A stretch of 7,453 nt of DNA from Nitriliruptoraceae bacterium (GTDB taxonomy: Bacteria > Actinomycetota > Nitriliruptoria > Nitriliruptorales > Nitriliruptoraceae), in contig SKJO01000395.1 of the NCBI GenBank assembly GCA_007121975.1, positions 1 through 7,453 of the forward strand, written 5' to 3'. The notes beneath the pieces are model-generated. The model was not told the DNA's origin and did not search any database. It saw only the letters and a program-made list of their open reading frames with translations. The translations under genes and the position numbers were made by a program. Of this stretch, positions 1 through 5,108 are shown piece by piece (the stretch's first letter is position 1; the number at the start of each line of letters is the position of its first letter).

Positions 1-179
1 CCGAGCAGCCCGGCGATCGCGAGCAGGGCGACGCCGATCGCCCGTGCCTGAACGATGGCGGTGATCTCGAGCTTGGCGAGCTCGATCTCTTTCTTGACCA
101 GGGCCTGGGTGCTGGTGCTCAGCGACTGCAGCACCTCACCGGTGCTGCGGGGGTCACTGGCCGGGTCGGGTGCGGCCAC
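1..179 (-). CDS. Holin superfamily III-like (DUF1469 / Phage_holin_3_6) small membrane protein, N-terminal part
   Basis: Reading the minus strand from GTG at 179 gives 59 codons that run off the window edge. The start is supported by AGGAGG at 190-185, six bases upstream. The visible protein has a polar N-terminus, then an amphipathic helix containing LVKKEIELAKLEI (about residues 27-39), then the start of a hydrophobic segment (AIGVALLAIAGLL, residues 47-59). A charged 'K-E-I-E-L-A-K' helix just before a membrane hairpin is typical of the actinobacterial 'putative holin-X' family (PF07332/DUF1469). Members are small chromosomal membrane proteins of unknown role; the phage name is historical and nothing here suggests a prophage. 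It is transcribed divergently from hrcA across a 162-bp gap. The family call is inferred from a short N-terminal fragment, so the second membrane helix and C-terminus cannot be checked. Confidence 0.7.
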   Translation of the reverse strand, partial: MAAPDPASDPRSTGEVLQSLSTSTQALVKKEIELAKLEITAIVQARAIGVALLAIAGLL

Positions 180-221
180 GGCTGCCTCCTGCCGGTCGTG
201 CGGACGTGGGCCTCGTCGCCC

Positions 222-227
222 ACCCTA
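222..227 (-). promoter_or_regulatory. Candidate -10 element for the divergent membrane-protein gene
   Basis: On the minus strand these bases read TAGGGT, fitting the loose actinobacterial TAnnnT -10 pattern, 43 bp upstream of the GTG at 179. The expected -35 position falls in the GGCCC tract and has no recognisable TTGAC-like element. This is weak evidence from position and one hexamer only. Confidence 0.25.
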
Positions 228-235
228 GCGACCCC

Positions 236-260
236 GGGCCGGCCCGGCCCGGCCCGGCCC
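236..260. repeat. GGCCC pentanucleotide tandem tract
   Basis: Four exact tandem copies of GGCCC occupy 241-260, preceded by an imperfect copy (GGGCC, 236-240). Bases 234-247 also form a perfect 14-bp palindrome (CCGGGCC/GGCCCGG). The tract lies midway between two divergent genes, upstream of the CIRCE-like element. It could form a stable hairpin or cruciform and could vary in copy number by slippage. Any role as an insulator or bidirectional terminator is inference. Confidence 0.75.
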
Positions 261-266
261 GACGCC

Positions 267-293
267 CTGGCAGACCCGGCTGGTGAGTGCCAG
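267..293. promoter_or_regulatory. CIRCE-like operator (HrcA binding site) upstream of hrcA
   Basis: The left arm CTGGCAGAC (267-275), a 9-nt spacer (276-284) and the right arm GAGTGCCAG (285-293) reproduce the 9-9-9 geometry of CIRCE (TTAGCACTC-N9-GAGTGCTAA). The right arm matches the canonical arm at seven of nine positions. The left arm pairs with the right arm at seven of nine positions, with mismatches at the 8th and 9th spacer-proximal region (GA in place of CT). CIRCE is the operator of HrcA, and hrcA itself starts 48 nt downstream, so negative autoregulation is the natural reading. The element sits just upstream of a possible -10 at 299-304, where bound HrcA would block RNA polymerase. 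Geometry and arm sequence are seen directly; binding is inferred. Confidence 0.75.
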
Positions 294-298
294 CCCGG

Positions 299-304
299 TA
301 CGCT
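299..304 (+). promoter_or_regulatory. Candidate -10 element of the hrcA promoter
   Basis: TACGCT fits the TAnnnT pattern and would place transcription start near 311, giving a leader of about 30 nt before the hrcA ATG. The corresponding -35 position (about 276-281) falls inside the CIRCE-like spacer and is not consensus. Support comes mainly from placement relative to the operator and ribosome binding site. Confidence 0.3.
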
Positions 305-330
305 CGCGGCGGTCGTGCCACGAGCTCGAG

Positions 331-336
331 AGGAGG
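331..336 (+). promoter_or_regulatory. Ribosome binding site that fixes the hrcA start
   Basis: A full AGGAGG lies five bases before ATG 342. The reading frame is open back to an ATG at 198, but that longer start would overlap the GGCCC tract and the CIRCE-like operator. This site therefore decides in favour of 342. Confidence 0.85.
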
Positions 337-341
337 TGGCC

Positions 342-1457
342 ATGCCCGAACCAAGCGAGCCCGTGCGCCTCCGGGTCGAGCTGCCACCCCCGTCGGCCTC
401 CGATGAGTCGTCCGGGGCCGGCCCGGGGGCCGCGCCCGAGCTCGACGAGCGCAAGGTTCGCATCCTGCGGGCGATCGTGACCGAGTACGTCGCCCGGGGC
501 GAGCCGGTGGGCTCCAAGCGGGTGGTGGAGGTCAGCGAGCTGGGCGTGTCCGCCGCGACCGTGCGCAACGAGATGTCGGCGCTCGAGGAGCTCGGCTACA
601 TCACCCAGCCGCACACCTCCGCGGGCCGGATCCCGACCGATGCCGGCTACCGGCGGTTCGTCGACGACCTCGCCGACGATCCGGAACTCGATGGCCCGCG
701 GCGCGAGCTCATCGCCGAGCTGCTCGGCTCCGCCAGCGACGTCGAGGATCTGCTGGCCCGGACCTCCTCGGTGCTCAGCCAGCTCACGCGCCTGGTGTCG
801 TTGGTGATCGCCCCGGCCATCGCCGCCTCCCGGCTCCGGCTGGTGGAGCTGGTGTCGCTGGCCCCGGGGACCGGCCTGCTGCTGCTGGTCGCCGACACCG
901 GGCGGGTCGACAAGCGGCTGGTGGAGCTGCCGGCCGGCACCAGTGAGGCCGACCTCGACCGGGTGCGCACCGTGCTCGGCGAGCACGTGCGGGGCCGCCG
1001 GGTGGACGCCGTCCCGGCCGTGCTGCGCACGCTGGTGGAGGAGGCACCCAGCGAGCTGCGTGAGGTGCTGGCGGCGGTGGCGAGCGCCGCCGGGCCGGCC
1101 CTTGCCGAGGACACCGTCCACCACGTGTTCGTGGGCGGTCAGGCCTCGCTCGCCGGCGACGAGGCCTTCGAGCGCCAGCACCTGTCGCGGTTGTTGCGGC
1201 TGCTCGAGGAGCGGGCCACCCTGGCGCGGGTGCTGGCGGACTCCACCGCCGCCGACGAGCCCACGGTGCGCATCGGCCACGAGAACGAGGTCGAGGACCT
1301 GCGCTCCGCGTCCCTGGTCGCGCAGCGCTACCGCCTGATCACCGATGGGTCGTTGGGCGTGCTCGGCCCCACCCGCATGGACTACGCCACCGTGCTGTCC
1401 ACCGTGCGTGCGGTCGCCGAGCAGCTCGAGCACCACGTCACCGACCTGAGCCGCTGA
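342..1457 (+). CDS. hrcA: Heat-inducible transcription repressor HrcA
   Basis: A 371-residue HrcA, the cytoplasmic dimeric repressor that binds CIRCE operators and shuts off class I heat-shock genes; its folding depends on GroEL, which links repression to chaperone load. The N-terminal winged helix-turn-helix (about residues 34-105) carries the family blocks LDERKVRILRAIV, GEPVGSKRVVE, LGVSAATVRNEM, LEELGYITQPHTSAGRIPTD and GYRRFVDDL. The remainder is the GAF-like and dimerisation region ending in YRLITDGSLGVLGPTRMDY and a final helix. Residues 1-33 are a Pro/Ser/Ala-rich extension not found in the compact family core, which explains a length somewhat above the usual 340 or so. It is first in a probable hrcA-dnaJ-rsmE unit, 32 nt before dnaJ. 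A CIRCE-like site lies directly upstream, suggesting autorepression. The start at ATG 342 is supported by AGGAGG. Confidence 0.96.
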   Translation: MPEPSEPVRLRVELPPPSASDESSGAGPGAAPELDERKVRILRAIVTEYVARGEPVGSKRVVEVSELGVSAATVRNEMSALEELGYITQPHTSAGRIPTDAGYRRFVDDLADDPELDGPRRELIAELLGSASDVEDLLARTSSVLSQLTRLVSLVIAPAIAASRLRLVELVSLAPGTGLLLLVADTGRVDKRLVELPAGTSEADLDRVRTVLGEHVRGRRVDAVPAVLRTLVEEAPSELREVLAAVASAAGPALAEDTVHHVFVGGQASLAGDEAFERQHLSRLLRLLEERATLARVLADSTAADEPTVRIGHENEVEDLRSASLVAQRYRLITDGSLGVLGPTRMDYATVLSTVRAVAEQLEHHVTDLSR

Positions 1458-1489
1458 CCTGACGCCCCCCGACCGGAGCCCGATCCGCC

Positions 1490-2617
1490 GTGTCCGATCT
1501 GTATGAGCTGCTCGGCGTCGCCCGCGACGCCTCGGAGGACGACCTCAAGCGCGCCTACCGCCGGCAGGCCCGGGCCCACCATCCGGACGCCGGCGGTGAC
1601 GAGGAGTCCTTCAAGGCGATCACCCACGCCTACCAGGTGCTGTCCGACCCGCAGCGCCGCGCCCGCTACGACCGGTTCGGGGACGACGGGACGCCGAGCA
1701 GCCGCGGGGCGGGCGACCCCTTCGGCTTCGGGGGTGCCGGCTTCGGGGGGATCGACGACGTCATCGACGCGTTCTTCGGCTCGGCCTTCGGTGGCCGGGC
1801 CGGCCCGAGCTCCCGGCCCCGCACCCGACCGGGACGTGATGTGCTCGTCGGGGTCGAGCTCACCCTCGAGGAGGTCGTCACCGGCGTGCACCGCGAGGTC
1901 GAGGTCGAGGTCGCGCTCGCCTGCGACACCTGCGGCGGGTCGGGTTCGGCCTCCGGCGCCGGTCCGGCCCGGTGCGCCACCTGCGCCGGGGCCGGTCAGG
2001 TCCAGCGGGTGGTGCGTACCGCCTTCGGGCAGATGGCCTCGGCCAGTGCCTGCCCGGACTGTGAGGGCACCGGCCGGCAGGTCGCCGACCCGTGCACGGG
2101 GTGCAGCGGCGAGGGACGGCGGGTGCGTCGGCGTCCGCTCGGAGTGGACATTCCGCCCGGCGTCGACCACGGCGACCGGCTGCGGGTCAACGGGGCGGGG
2201 GAGGCCGGACGTCAGGGCGCGCCTCCCGGCGACCTGTTCGTCGAGATCCGACTCACCCCCCACGCCGTGTTCGAGCGCGACGGCCGCGACCTGATCGCCG
2301 AGATCACCCTGCCGGTCACCCAGGCCGCGCTCGGCGGCACGCTGCACGTGCCGACCGTCGACGGCGAGGAGGTCGAGGTCGAGGTCCCGGCGGGCAGCCA
2401 GTCCGGCGACGTCATCCGGGTCCGGCGCCAGGGCATGCCGGCGCACGGTGGCGGACGCCGCGGTGACCTGCGCCTGGGCGTGCGGGTCGAGGTCCCCACC
2501 GACCTCGATGCGGAGCAGCGGGCGCTGATCGAGCAGCTCGCCGAGCTGCGTGGCGAGTCCTTGGCCACCACCGGCAGCAGCTTCTTCACCCGGCTGCGCG
2601 GCGCCTTCCAGCGCTGA
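1490..2617 (+). CDS. dnaJ: Molecular chaperone DnaJ (type I Hsp40, hrcA-linked copy)
   Basis: A 375-residue type I J-protein that stimulates DnaK ATPase and delivers unfolded clients. The J domain (residues 1-67) opens with YELLGVARDASEDDLKRAYR and has the essential HPD at 31-33. A Gly/Phe-rich linker follows (about 68-105). The zinc-binding region has all four CxxCxGxG motifs, beginning at Cys145, Cys162, Cys188 and Cys202, so both zinc centres should form. C-terminal client-binding and dimerisation domains follow to FFTRLRGAF. The start is GTG 1490, giving the standard SDLYELLGV N-terminus; the ribosome site is only GGAG at 1475-1478, eleven bases away. In actinobacteria the copy next to hrcA is usually called DnaJ2, distinct from one encoded with dnaK-grpE; whether another copy exists here cannot be seen. 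It lies 13 nt before rsmE and is likely co-transcribed and HrcA-controlled. Confidence 0.96.
   Translation: MSDLYELLGVARDASEDDLKRAYRRQARAHHPDAGGDEESFKAITHAYQVLSDPQRRARYDRFGDDGTPSSRGAGDPFGFGGAGFGGIDDVIDAFFGSAFGGRAGPSSRPRTRPGRDVLVGVELTLEEVVTGVHREVEVEVALACDTCGGSGSASGAGPARCATCAGAGQVQRVVRTAFGQMASASACPDCEGTGRQVADPCTGCSGEGRRVRRRPLGVDIPPGVDHGDRLRVNGAGEAGRQGAPPGDLFVEIRLTPHAVFERDGRDLIAEITLPVTQAALGGTLHVPTVDGEEVEVEVPAGSQSGDVIRVRRQGMPAHGGGRRGDLRLGVRVEVPTDLDAEQRALIEQLAELRGESLATTGSSFFTRLRGAFQR
1895..1912 (+). repeat. GAGGTC x3 hexamer repeat, copy 1 (inside dnaJ)
   Basis: Three exact tandem copies of GAGGTC encode alternating Glu-Val in a beta strand just before the zinc-finger region. The identical 18-bp string recurs at 2369-2386 in the same reading frame. 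It most likely reflects codon bias on an E-V-E-V strand. Confidence 0.8.
2369..2386 (+). repeat. GAGGTC x3 hexamer repeat, copy 2 (inside dnaJ)
   Basis: Second exact copy of the 18-bp repeat, 474 bp downstream of the first and in the same codon phase, encoding Glu-Val repeats in the C-terminal domain. The two copies flank the entire cysteine-rich region. Confidence 0.8.
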
Positions 2618-2630
2618 GACGGAGGGGGCG

Positions 2631-3443
2631 GTGGCGCGGGTCAGCTGGCTGCACCTCGACATCGCGCTGTCGGGCGCCGAGGTCGGCGACGAGGTCGACC
2701 TCGACCGATCCGTTGCCCACCACCTCGGCACGGTGCTGCGCGCGGCGATCGGGACGGCCCTGGTCGTGGCCGACGGTCGCGGCGGCCATGCGCCGGCGGT
2801 GCTGGTCGCGCCCGACCGCGTCCGGTTGACCGCCGAGGTCTCCCACCAGCCGCGCGCCCGACCCCGGCTGCACCTGGTCCAGGCGCTGGCCAAAGGCCGC
2901 AAGCTCGACGAGGTCGTGCGCGTGGCCACCGAACTCGGGGTGGACGCCATCACGCCGATCGCGACGCAGCGGTCATCGGTCCGGCTCGAGGGCGAGCGCT
3001 CGGAGCGGGCACGCGATCGCTGGCGGGCCGTGGCACGCGCGGCCTGTGAGCAGGCCGGGCGCGCCTGGCACCCCGAGGTGGCGGCGGTCACCCGGCTGGG
3101 TCCCCAGCTCCCGGCGGTGCTGCAGTCGGCTGAGGAAGCGGGGCCGTCGCGGGTGGTGCTGGTCGCGGTGCCCGGCGCACCCGCCCTGACCGATCGTCTC
3201 CCACCGCTCGCCGATGCCGGGGAGGTCGTCATCGCCATCGGCCCCGAGGGCGGGTTCGCGCCCGACGAGCAGCGCCGCCTGGTGGCGACCGGTGCGCTGC
3301 CGGTGGGCCTGGGACCCATGGTGCTGCGCACCGAGCATGCGGGAGCGGCGGCACTCGCGGTCCTCGCCGCCGGACTCGGGCGCTGGTCGCACCCCGAGTC
3401 CCGCGGGGACGGGACCAGGGTCCCGGTATCTGACGCAGGGTAG
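2631..3443 (+). CDS. rsmE: 16S rRNA (uracil(1498)-N3)-methyltransferase RsmE
   Basis: A 270-residue SPOUT-family methyltransferase that transfers a methyl group from S-adenosylmethionine to N3 of U1498 in 16S rRNA, near the decoding centre. The N-terminal PUA-like domain includes HHLGTVLRAAIGTALVVADG. The trefoil-knot SAM site is shown by IGPEGGF (203-209) and by VLRTEHA (231-237), which corresponds to the family LRTETA block with His in place of Thr. KGRKLDEVVRVATELGVDAI is the usual RsmE motif at the start of the catalytic domain. The start is GTG 2631 with GGAGGG at 2621-2626; the frame is open further upstream but only within dnaJ. The C-terminus carries about 18 extra Arg/Ser/Gly/Pro-rich residues encoded by hairpin-forming DNA. 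It is the third gene after hrcA and dnaJ, an arrangement common in Gram-positive bacteria. Confidence 0.94.
   Translation: MARVSWLHLDIALSGAEVGDEVDLDRSVAHHLGTVLRAAIGTALVVADGRGGHAPAVLVAPDRVRLTAEVSHQPRARPRLHLVQALAKGRKLDEVVRVATELGVDAITPIATQRSSVRLEGERSERARDRWRAVARAACEQAGRAWHPEVAAVTRLGPQLPAVLQSAEEAGPSRVVLVAVPGAPALTDRLPPLADAGEVVIAIGPEGGFAPDEQRRLVATGALPVGLGPMVLRTEHAGAAALAVLAAGLGRWSHPESRGDGTRVPVSDAG
3398..3425 (+). terminator. Hairpin-forming GC-rich repeats at the 3' end of rsmE, possible U-less terminator
   Basis: Two inverted repeats overlap by one base: GTCCC-GCG-GGGAC at 3398-3410, and CGGGAC-CAGG-GTCCCG at 3410-3425. Because the arms share the same GTCCC/GGGAC sequence, alternative pairings are possible. 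There is no downstream T-run and the structure is inside the last codons of rsmE. Actinobacterial intrinsic terminators often lack a U-tract, so this may end the hrcA unit, but the evidence is structural only. Confidence 0.4.
3431..3443. promoter_or_regulatory. Candidate BldD box overlapping the rsmE stop codon
   Basis: The published Streptomyces BldD box core is TnACnCWGnGTnA. The 13 bases TGACGCAGGGTAG fit eight of its nine defined positions, failing only the last A. It lies 92 bp upstream of the bldD-like start codon. BldD autoregulates in Streptomyces. A one-mismatch hit to a motif this short is expected about once by chance in a window this size, so the location carries most of the weight. 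Confidence 0.4.
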
Positions 3444-3468
3444 TCGCACAGCTTCGAAGGGTCGCGCT

Positions 3469-3484
3469 ACGTGGCGACGTGGCG
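3469..3484 (+). repeat. Tandem 8-bp direct repeat ACGTGGCG x2 upstream of the bldD-like gene
   Basis: ACGTGGCG is repeated exactly at 3469-3476 and 3477-3484, followed by a partial copy (TGGC, 3485-3488). It ends about ten bases before a candidate -10, so it covers the -35 region of that promoter. An activator or repressor binding site is possible. The factor is unknown. Confidence 0.6.
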
Positions 3485-3492
3485 TGGCCGTG

Positions 3493-3508
3493 TTACCGTT
3501 CTGAGTAA
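3493..3508 (+). promoter_or_regulatory. Candidate promoter -10 and inverted repeat upstream of the bldD-like gene
   Basis: TACCGT (3494-3499) fits TAnnnT and predicts transcription start near 3506, about 30 nt before ATG 3536. It is embedded in the inverted repeat TTAC-N8-GTAA (3493-3496 and 3505-3508). CTGAGTAA (3501-3508) exactly matches the right half of the BldD box (CWGnGTnA), while the left half at standard spacing is poor. An operator overlapping the promoter is plausible. No good -35 is visible. Confidence 0.4.
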
Positions 3509-3535
3509 GGCGACGCCGGAACCGGGTGGTGGGCG

Positions 3536-4027
3536 ATGGAGAGCTTTGATGGCGGGGCGCAGGAGGCTGAGCACCGCCATGCGGTGGCCCTCGGTGAGCG
3601 GCTGCGTCGGGTGCGCCAACAGCAGCGCCGCTCGCTGCACGAGGTCGAGGCGGCCAGCAGGGGCGAGCTCAAGGCCAGCGTCGTCGGCGCCTACGAGCGG
3701 GGTGAGCGCACGGTGTCGATCTCGCGGCTGCACCTGCTCGCCGACTTCTACCGGGTGCCGGTCTCCGAGCTGCTGCCCGATACCCCGAGTGGTGAGCCGG
3801 TCGCAGGCCCGGAGCGGTTCGTGATCGACCTCGTCGCGCTCGAGGGGTGCAAGGACGACGAACCCGTGCTCGCGCGTTACGTCGACTCGATCCGGGCTCG
3901 CCGCGGCGACTACAACGGGCGGGTGCTGACGATGCGTGCGGCCGACCTCGAGGCGCTCTCGGCGGTGCTCGGCGAGGAACCGCTGCGGCTGCACGAGCAT
4001 CTGGCCACCTCCGGCCTGCTGCGCTGA
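3536..4027 (+). CDS. bldD: BldD-like c-di-GMP-responsive transcriptional regulator
   Basis: A 163-residue DNA-binding protein very similar in layout to Streptomyces BldD (about 167 residues), the master repressor that dimerises on operators when bound to a c-di-GMP tetramer. The N-terminal XRE-type helix-turn-helix (about 18-80) includes ALGERLRRVRQQQ, VVGAYERGERTVSISRL and LADFYRVPVSELLP. The C-terminal c-di-GMP domain keeps the full RXD-X8-RXXD signature: Arg123-Gly124-Asp125, eight residues (YNGRVLTM), then Arg134-Ala-Ala-Asp137. It ends in the family-like LHEHLATSGLL helix. ATG 3536 is the only possible start because an in-frame TAA lies at 3506-3508 with no alternative start codon between. 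The ribosome site is weak (GGTGGTGGG). The gene stands alone between rsmE (92-nt gap) and phoH (64-nt gap) and appears to have its own promoter. Function in a probably non-sporulating relative is unknown. Confidence 0.88.
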   Translation: MESFDGGAQEAEHRHAVALGERLRRVRQQQRRSLHEVEAASRGELKASVVGAYERGERTVSISRLHLLADFYRVPVSELLPDTPSGEPVAGPERFVIDLVALEGCKDDEPVLARYVDSIRARRGDYNGRVLTMRAADLEALSAVLGEEPLRLHEHLATSGLLR

Positions 4028-4050
4028 CCCGCTCCCGGTCCGCTCGGCAC

Positions 4051-4056
4051 TAGACT
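4051..4056 (+). promoter_or_regulatory. Candidate -10 element of the phoH operon
   Basis: TAGACT fits TAnnnT in the 64-nt gap after the bldD-like gene and predicts transcription start near 4063, about 30 nt before the phoH GTG. CTGACC at 4024-4029 resembles a -35 but the 21-bp spacing is too long. Read-through from bldD is equally possible. Confidence 0.3.
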
Positions 4057-4091
4057 GCAGAGGTCATCGGACTCAGGAGCGCGCGACCCCC

Positions 4092-5105
4092 GTGGCGAGC
4101 ACCCCCCCACCCGCACCCACTTCGGTCAAGGTGCTCGTTCCCGGTGAGCACGCGATGGTGTCGTTGCTGGGGACCCGCGACGAGCTGCTGCGGTTGGTCG
4201 AGAAGGCCTTCCACACCCGCATCCACGTCCGGGGCAACGAGATCGCGGTCACCGGCGAGGACGCCGCAGAGGTCGACCGGGTCTCGACCCTGTTCGAGGA
4301 ACTGGTGTTGCTGCTCGAGGGCGGCCAGACCCTCGACAAGTCCGTGGTTCGTCAGACCATCCGCATGGTGCGTGACGATGACGGCGATCAGCGGCCTTCC
4401 GAGGTGCTCTCCGAGGCCCTGATCACCCACCGCGGCCGCACCATCCGGCCCAAGACGCTGGGACAGAAGCGCTACCTCGACGCCATCAAGGCCAACACCG
4501 TCACCTTCGCCATCGGTCCGGCCGGGACCGGCAAGACCTACCTGGCGATGGGTGCGGCGATGCAGGCGCTGCGCTCCAAGCAGGTCAACCGCCTGATCCT
4601 CACCCGGCCTGCGGTCGAGGCCGGCGAGCGGCTCGGCTACCTGCCGGGCACGCTGCACGAGAAGATCGACCCGTACCTCAAGCCGCTGTGGGACGCCCTG
4701 CACGACATGATGGACGGCGAGGAGCTCATCGCCCACGTCGACCACGGCACCATCGAGGTCGCGCCGCTGGCGTTCATGCGTGGCCGCACGCTCAACGATG
4801 CCTTCATCGTCCTCGACGAGGCGCAGAACACCACCGCCGAGCAGATGAAGATGTTCCTGACCCGGATCGGCTTCAACTCGCGGGCGGTGGTCACCGGGGA
4901 CGTCTCCCAGGTCGACCTGCCGAGCGGCAAGCGCTCGGGGCTGCGGGTCGTGGGTGACATCCTCACCGGGATCGACGGGGTGGCCTTCGCGCGCCTCGAG
5001 GCAGGCGACGTCGTGCGCCATCCCATCGTGCAGCGCATCGTGGAGGCCTACGCCGTCTGGGACGAAGCCGAGGCGCAGTCGGCCAGGGACCGGGAGGGGA
5101 ACTGA
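4092..5105 (+). CDS. phoH: PhoH family P-loop ATPase (PhoH-like protein)
   Basis: A 337-residue cytoplasmic protein of the PhoH/PhoH-L family, ATPases related to the helicase superfamily I core and linked to RNA metabolism and stress. The N-terminal module (about 10-110) has the family-like MVSLLGTRDELLRLVEKAF and IHVRGNEIAVTGE. The ATPase domain is very conserved: RGRTIRPKTLGQKRYLDAI, Walker A GPAGTGKT at 142-149, LTRPAVEAGERLGYLPGTL, Walker B IVLDEAQN with Asp242-Glu243, NTTAEQMKMFLTRIG and VVTGDVSQVDLPSG. All nucleotide-binding residues are present, so it should be active. GTG 4092 is chosen because it starts just before the conserved N-terminal module, with AGGAG at 4075-4079 (twelve bases away). 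The open frame back to 3936 runs inside bldD. It is followed by ybeY after only three bases, the usual pairing, suggesting shared work on rRNA or ribosome quality control. Confidence 0.94.
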   Translation: MASTPPPAPTSVKVLVPGEHAMVSLLGTRDELLRLVEKAFHTRIHVRGNEIAVTGEDAAEVDRVSTLFEELVLLLEGGQTLDKSVVRQTIRMVRDDDGDQRPSEVLSEALITHRGRTIRPKTLGQKRYLDAIKANTVTFAIGPAGTGKTYLAMGAAMQALRSKQVNRLILTRPAVEAGERLGYLPGTLHEKIDPYLKPLWDALHDMMDGEELIAHVDHGTIEVAPLAFMRGRTLNDAFIVLDEAQNTTAEQMKMFLTRIGFNSRAVVTGDVSQVDLPSGKRSGLRVVGDILTGIDGVAFARLEAGDVVRHPIVQRIVEAYAVWDEAEAQSARDREGN

Positions 5106-5108
5106 GCC

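Noticed and set aside
1..179. Prophage or lysis cassette suggested by the holin name
   Set aside because: The family is common on actinobacterial chromosomes, only one gene is visible, and no endolysin, integrase or other phage gene is present.
198..341. Longer hrcA start at ATG 198
   Set aside because: It would translate through the GGCCC tract and the CIRCE-like operator; ATG 342 has a perfect AGGAGG at good spacing and matches the family better.
943..1338. Other plus-strand frames inside hrcA, dnaJ (1503-2294), phoH (4688-4957) and the CNNM gene (6408-7019)
   Set aside because: Cys/Arg/Ser/Trp-rich out-of-frame translations of conserved genes with no family signature.
1382..3331. 649-codon open frame on the minus strand across dnaJ and rsmE
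   Set aside because: It lies opposite two clearly recognised genes, and its translation is Arg/Ser/Thr/Gly-rich with no domain. Long antisense frames are expected in high-GC DNA with third-position GC bias.
4051..4075. A BldD box in the phoH upstream region (GAC...GTC inverted arms around CTGCAG)
   Set aside because: The arm spacing is wrong and the centre of the consensus is not matched; it is indistinguishable from chance.
3936..4091. Longer phoH start inside the bldD-like gene
   Set aside because: The extra residues overlap a conserved gene in another frame and resemble no PhoH N-terminus; GTG 4092 precedes the conserved module.
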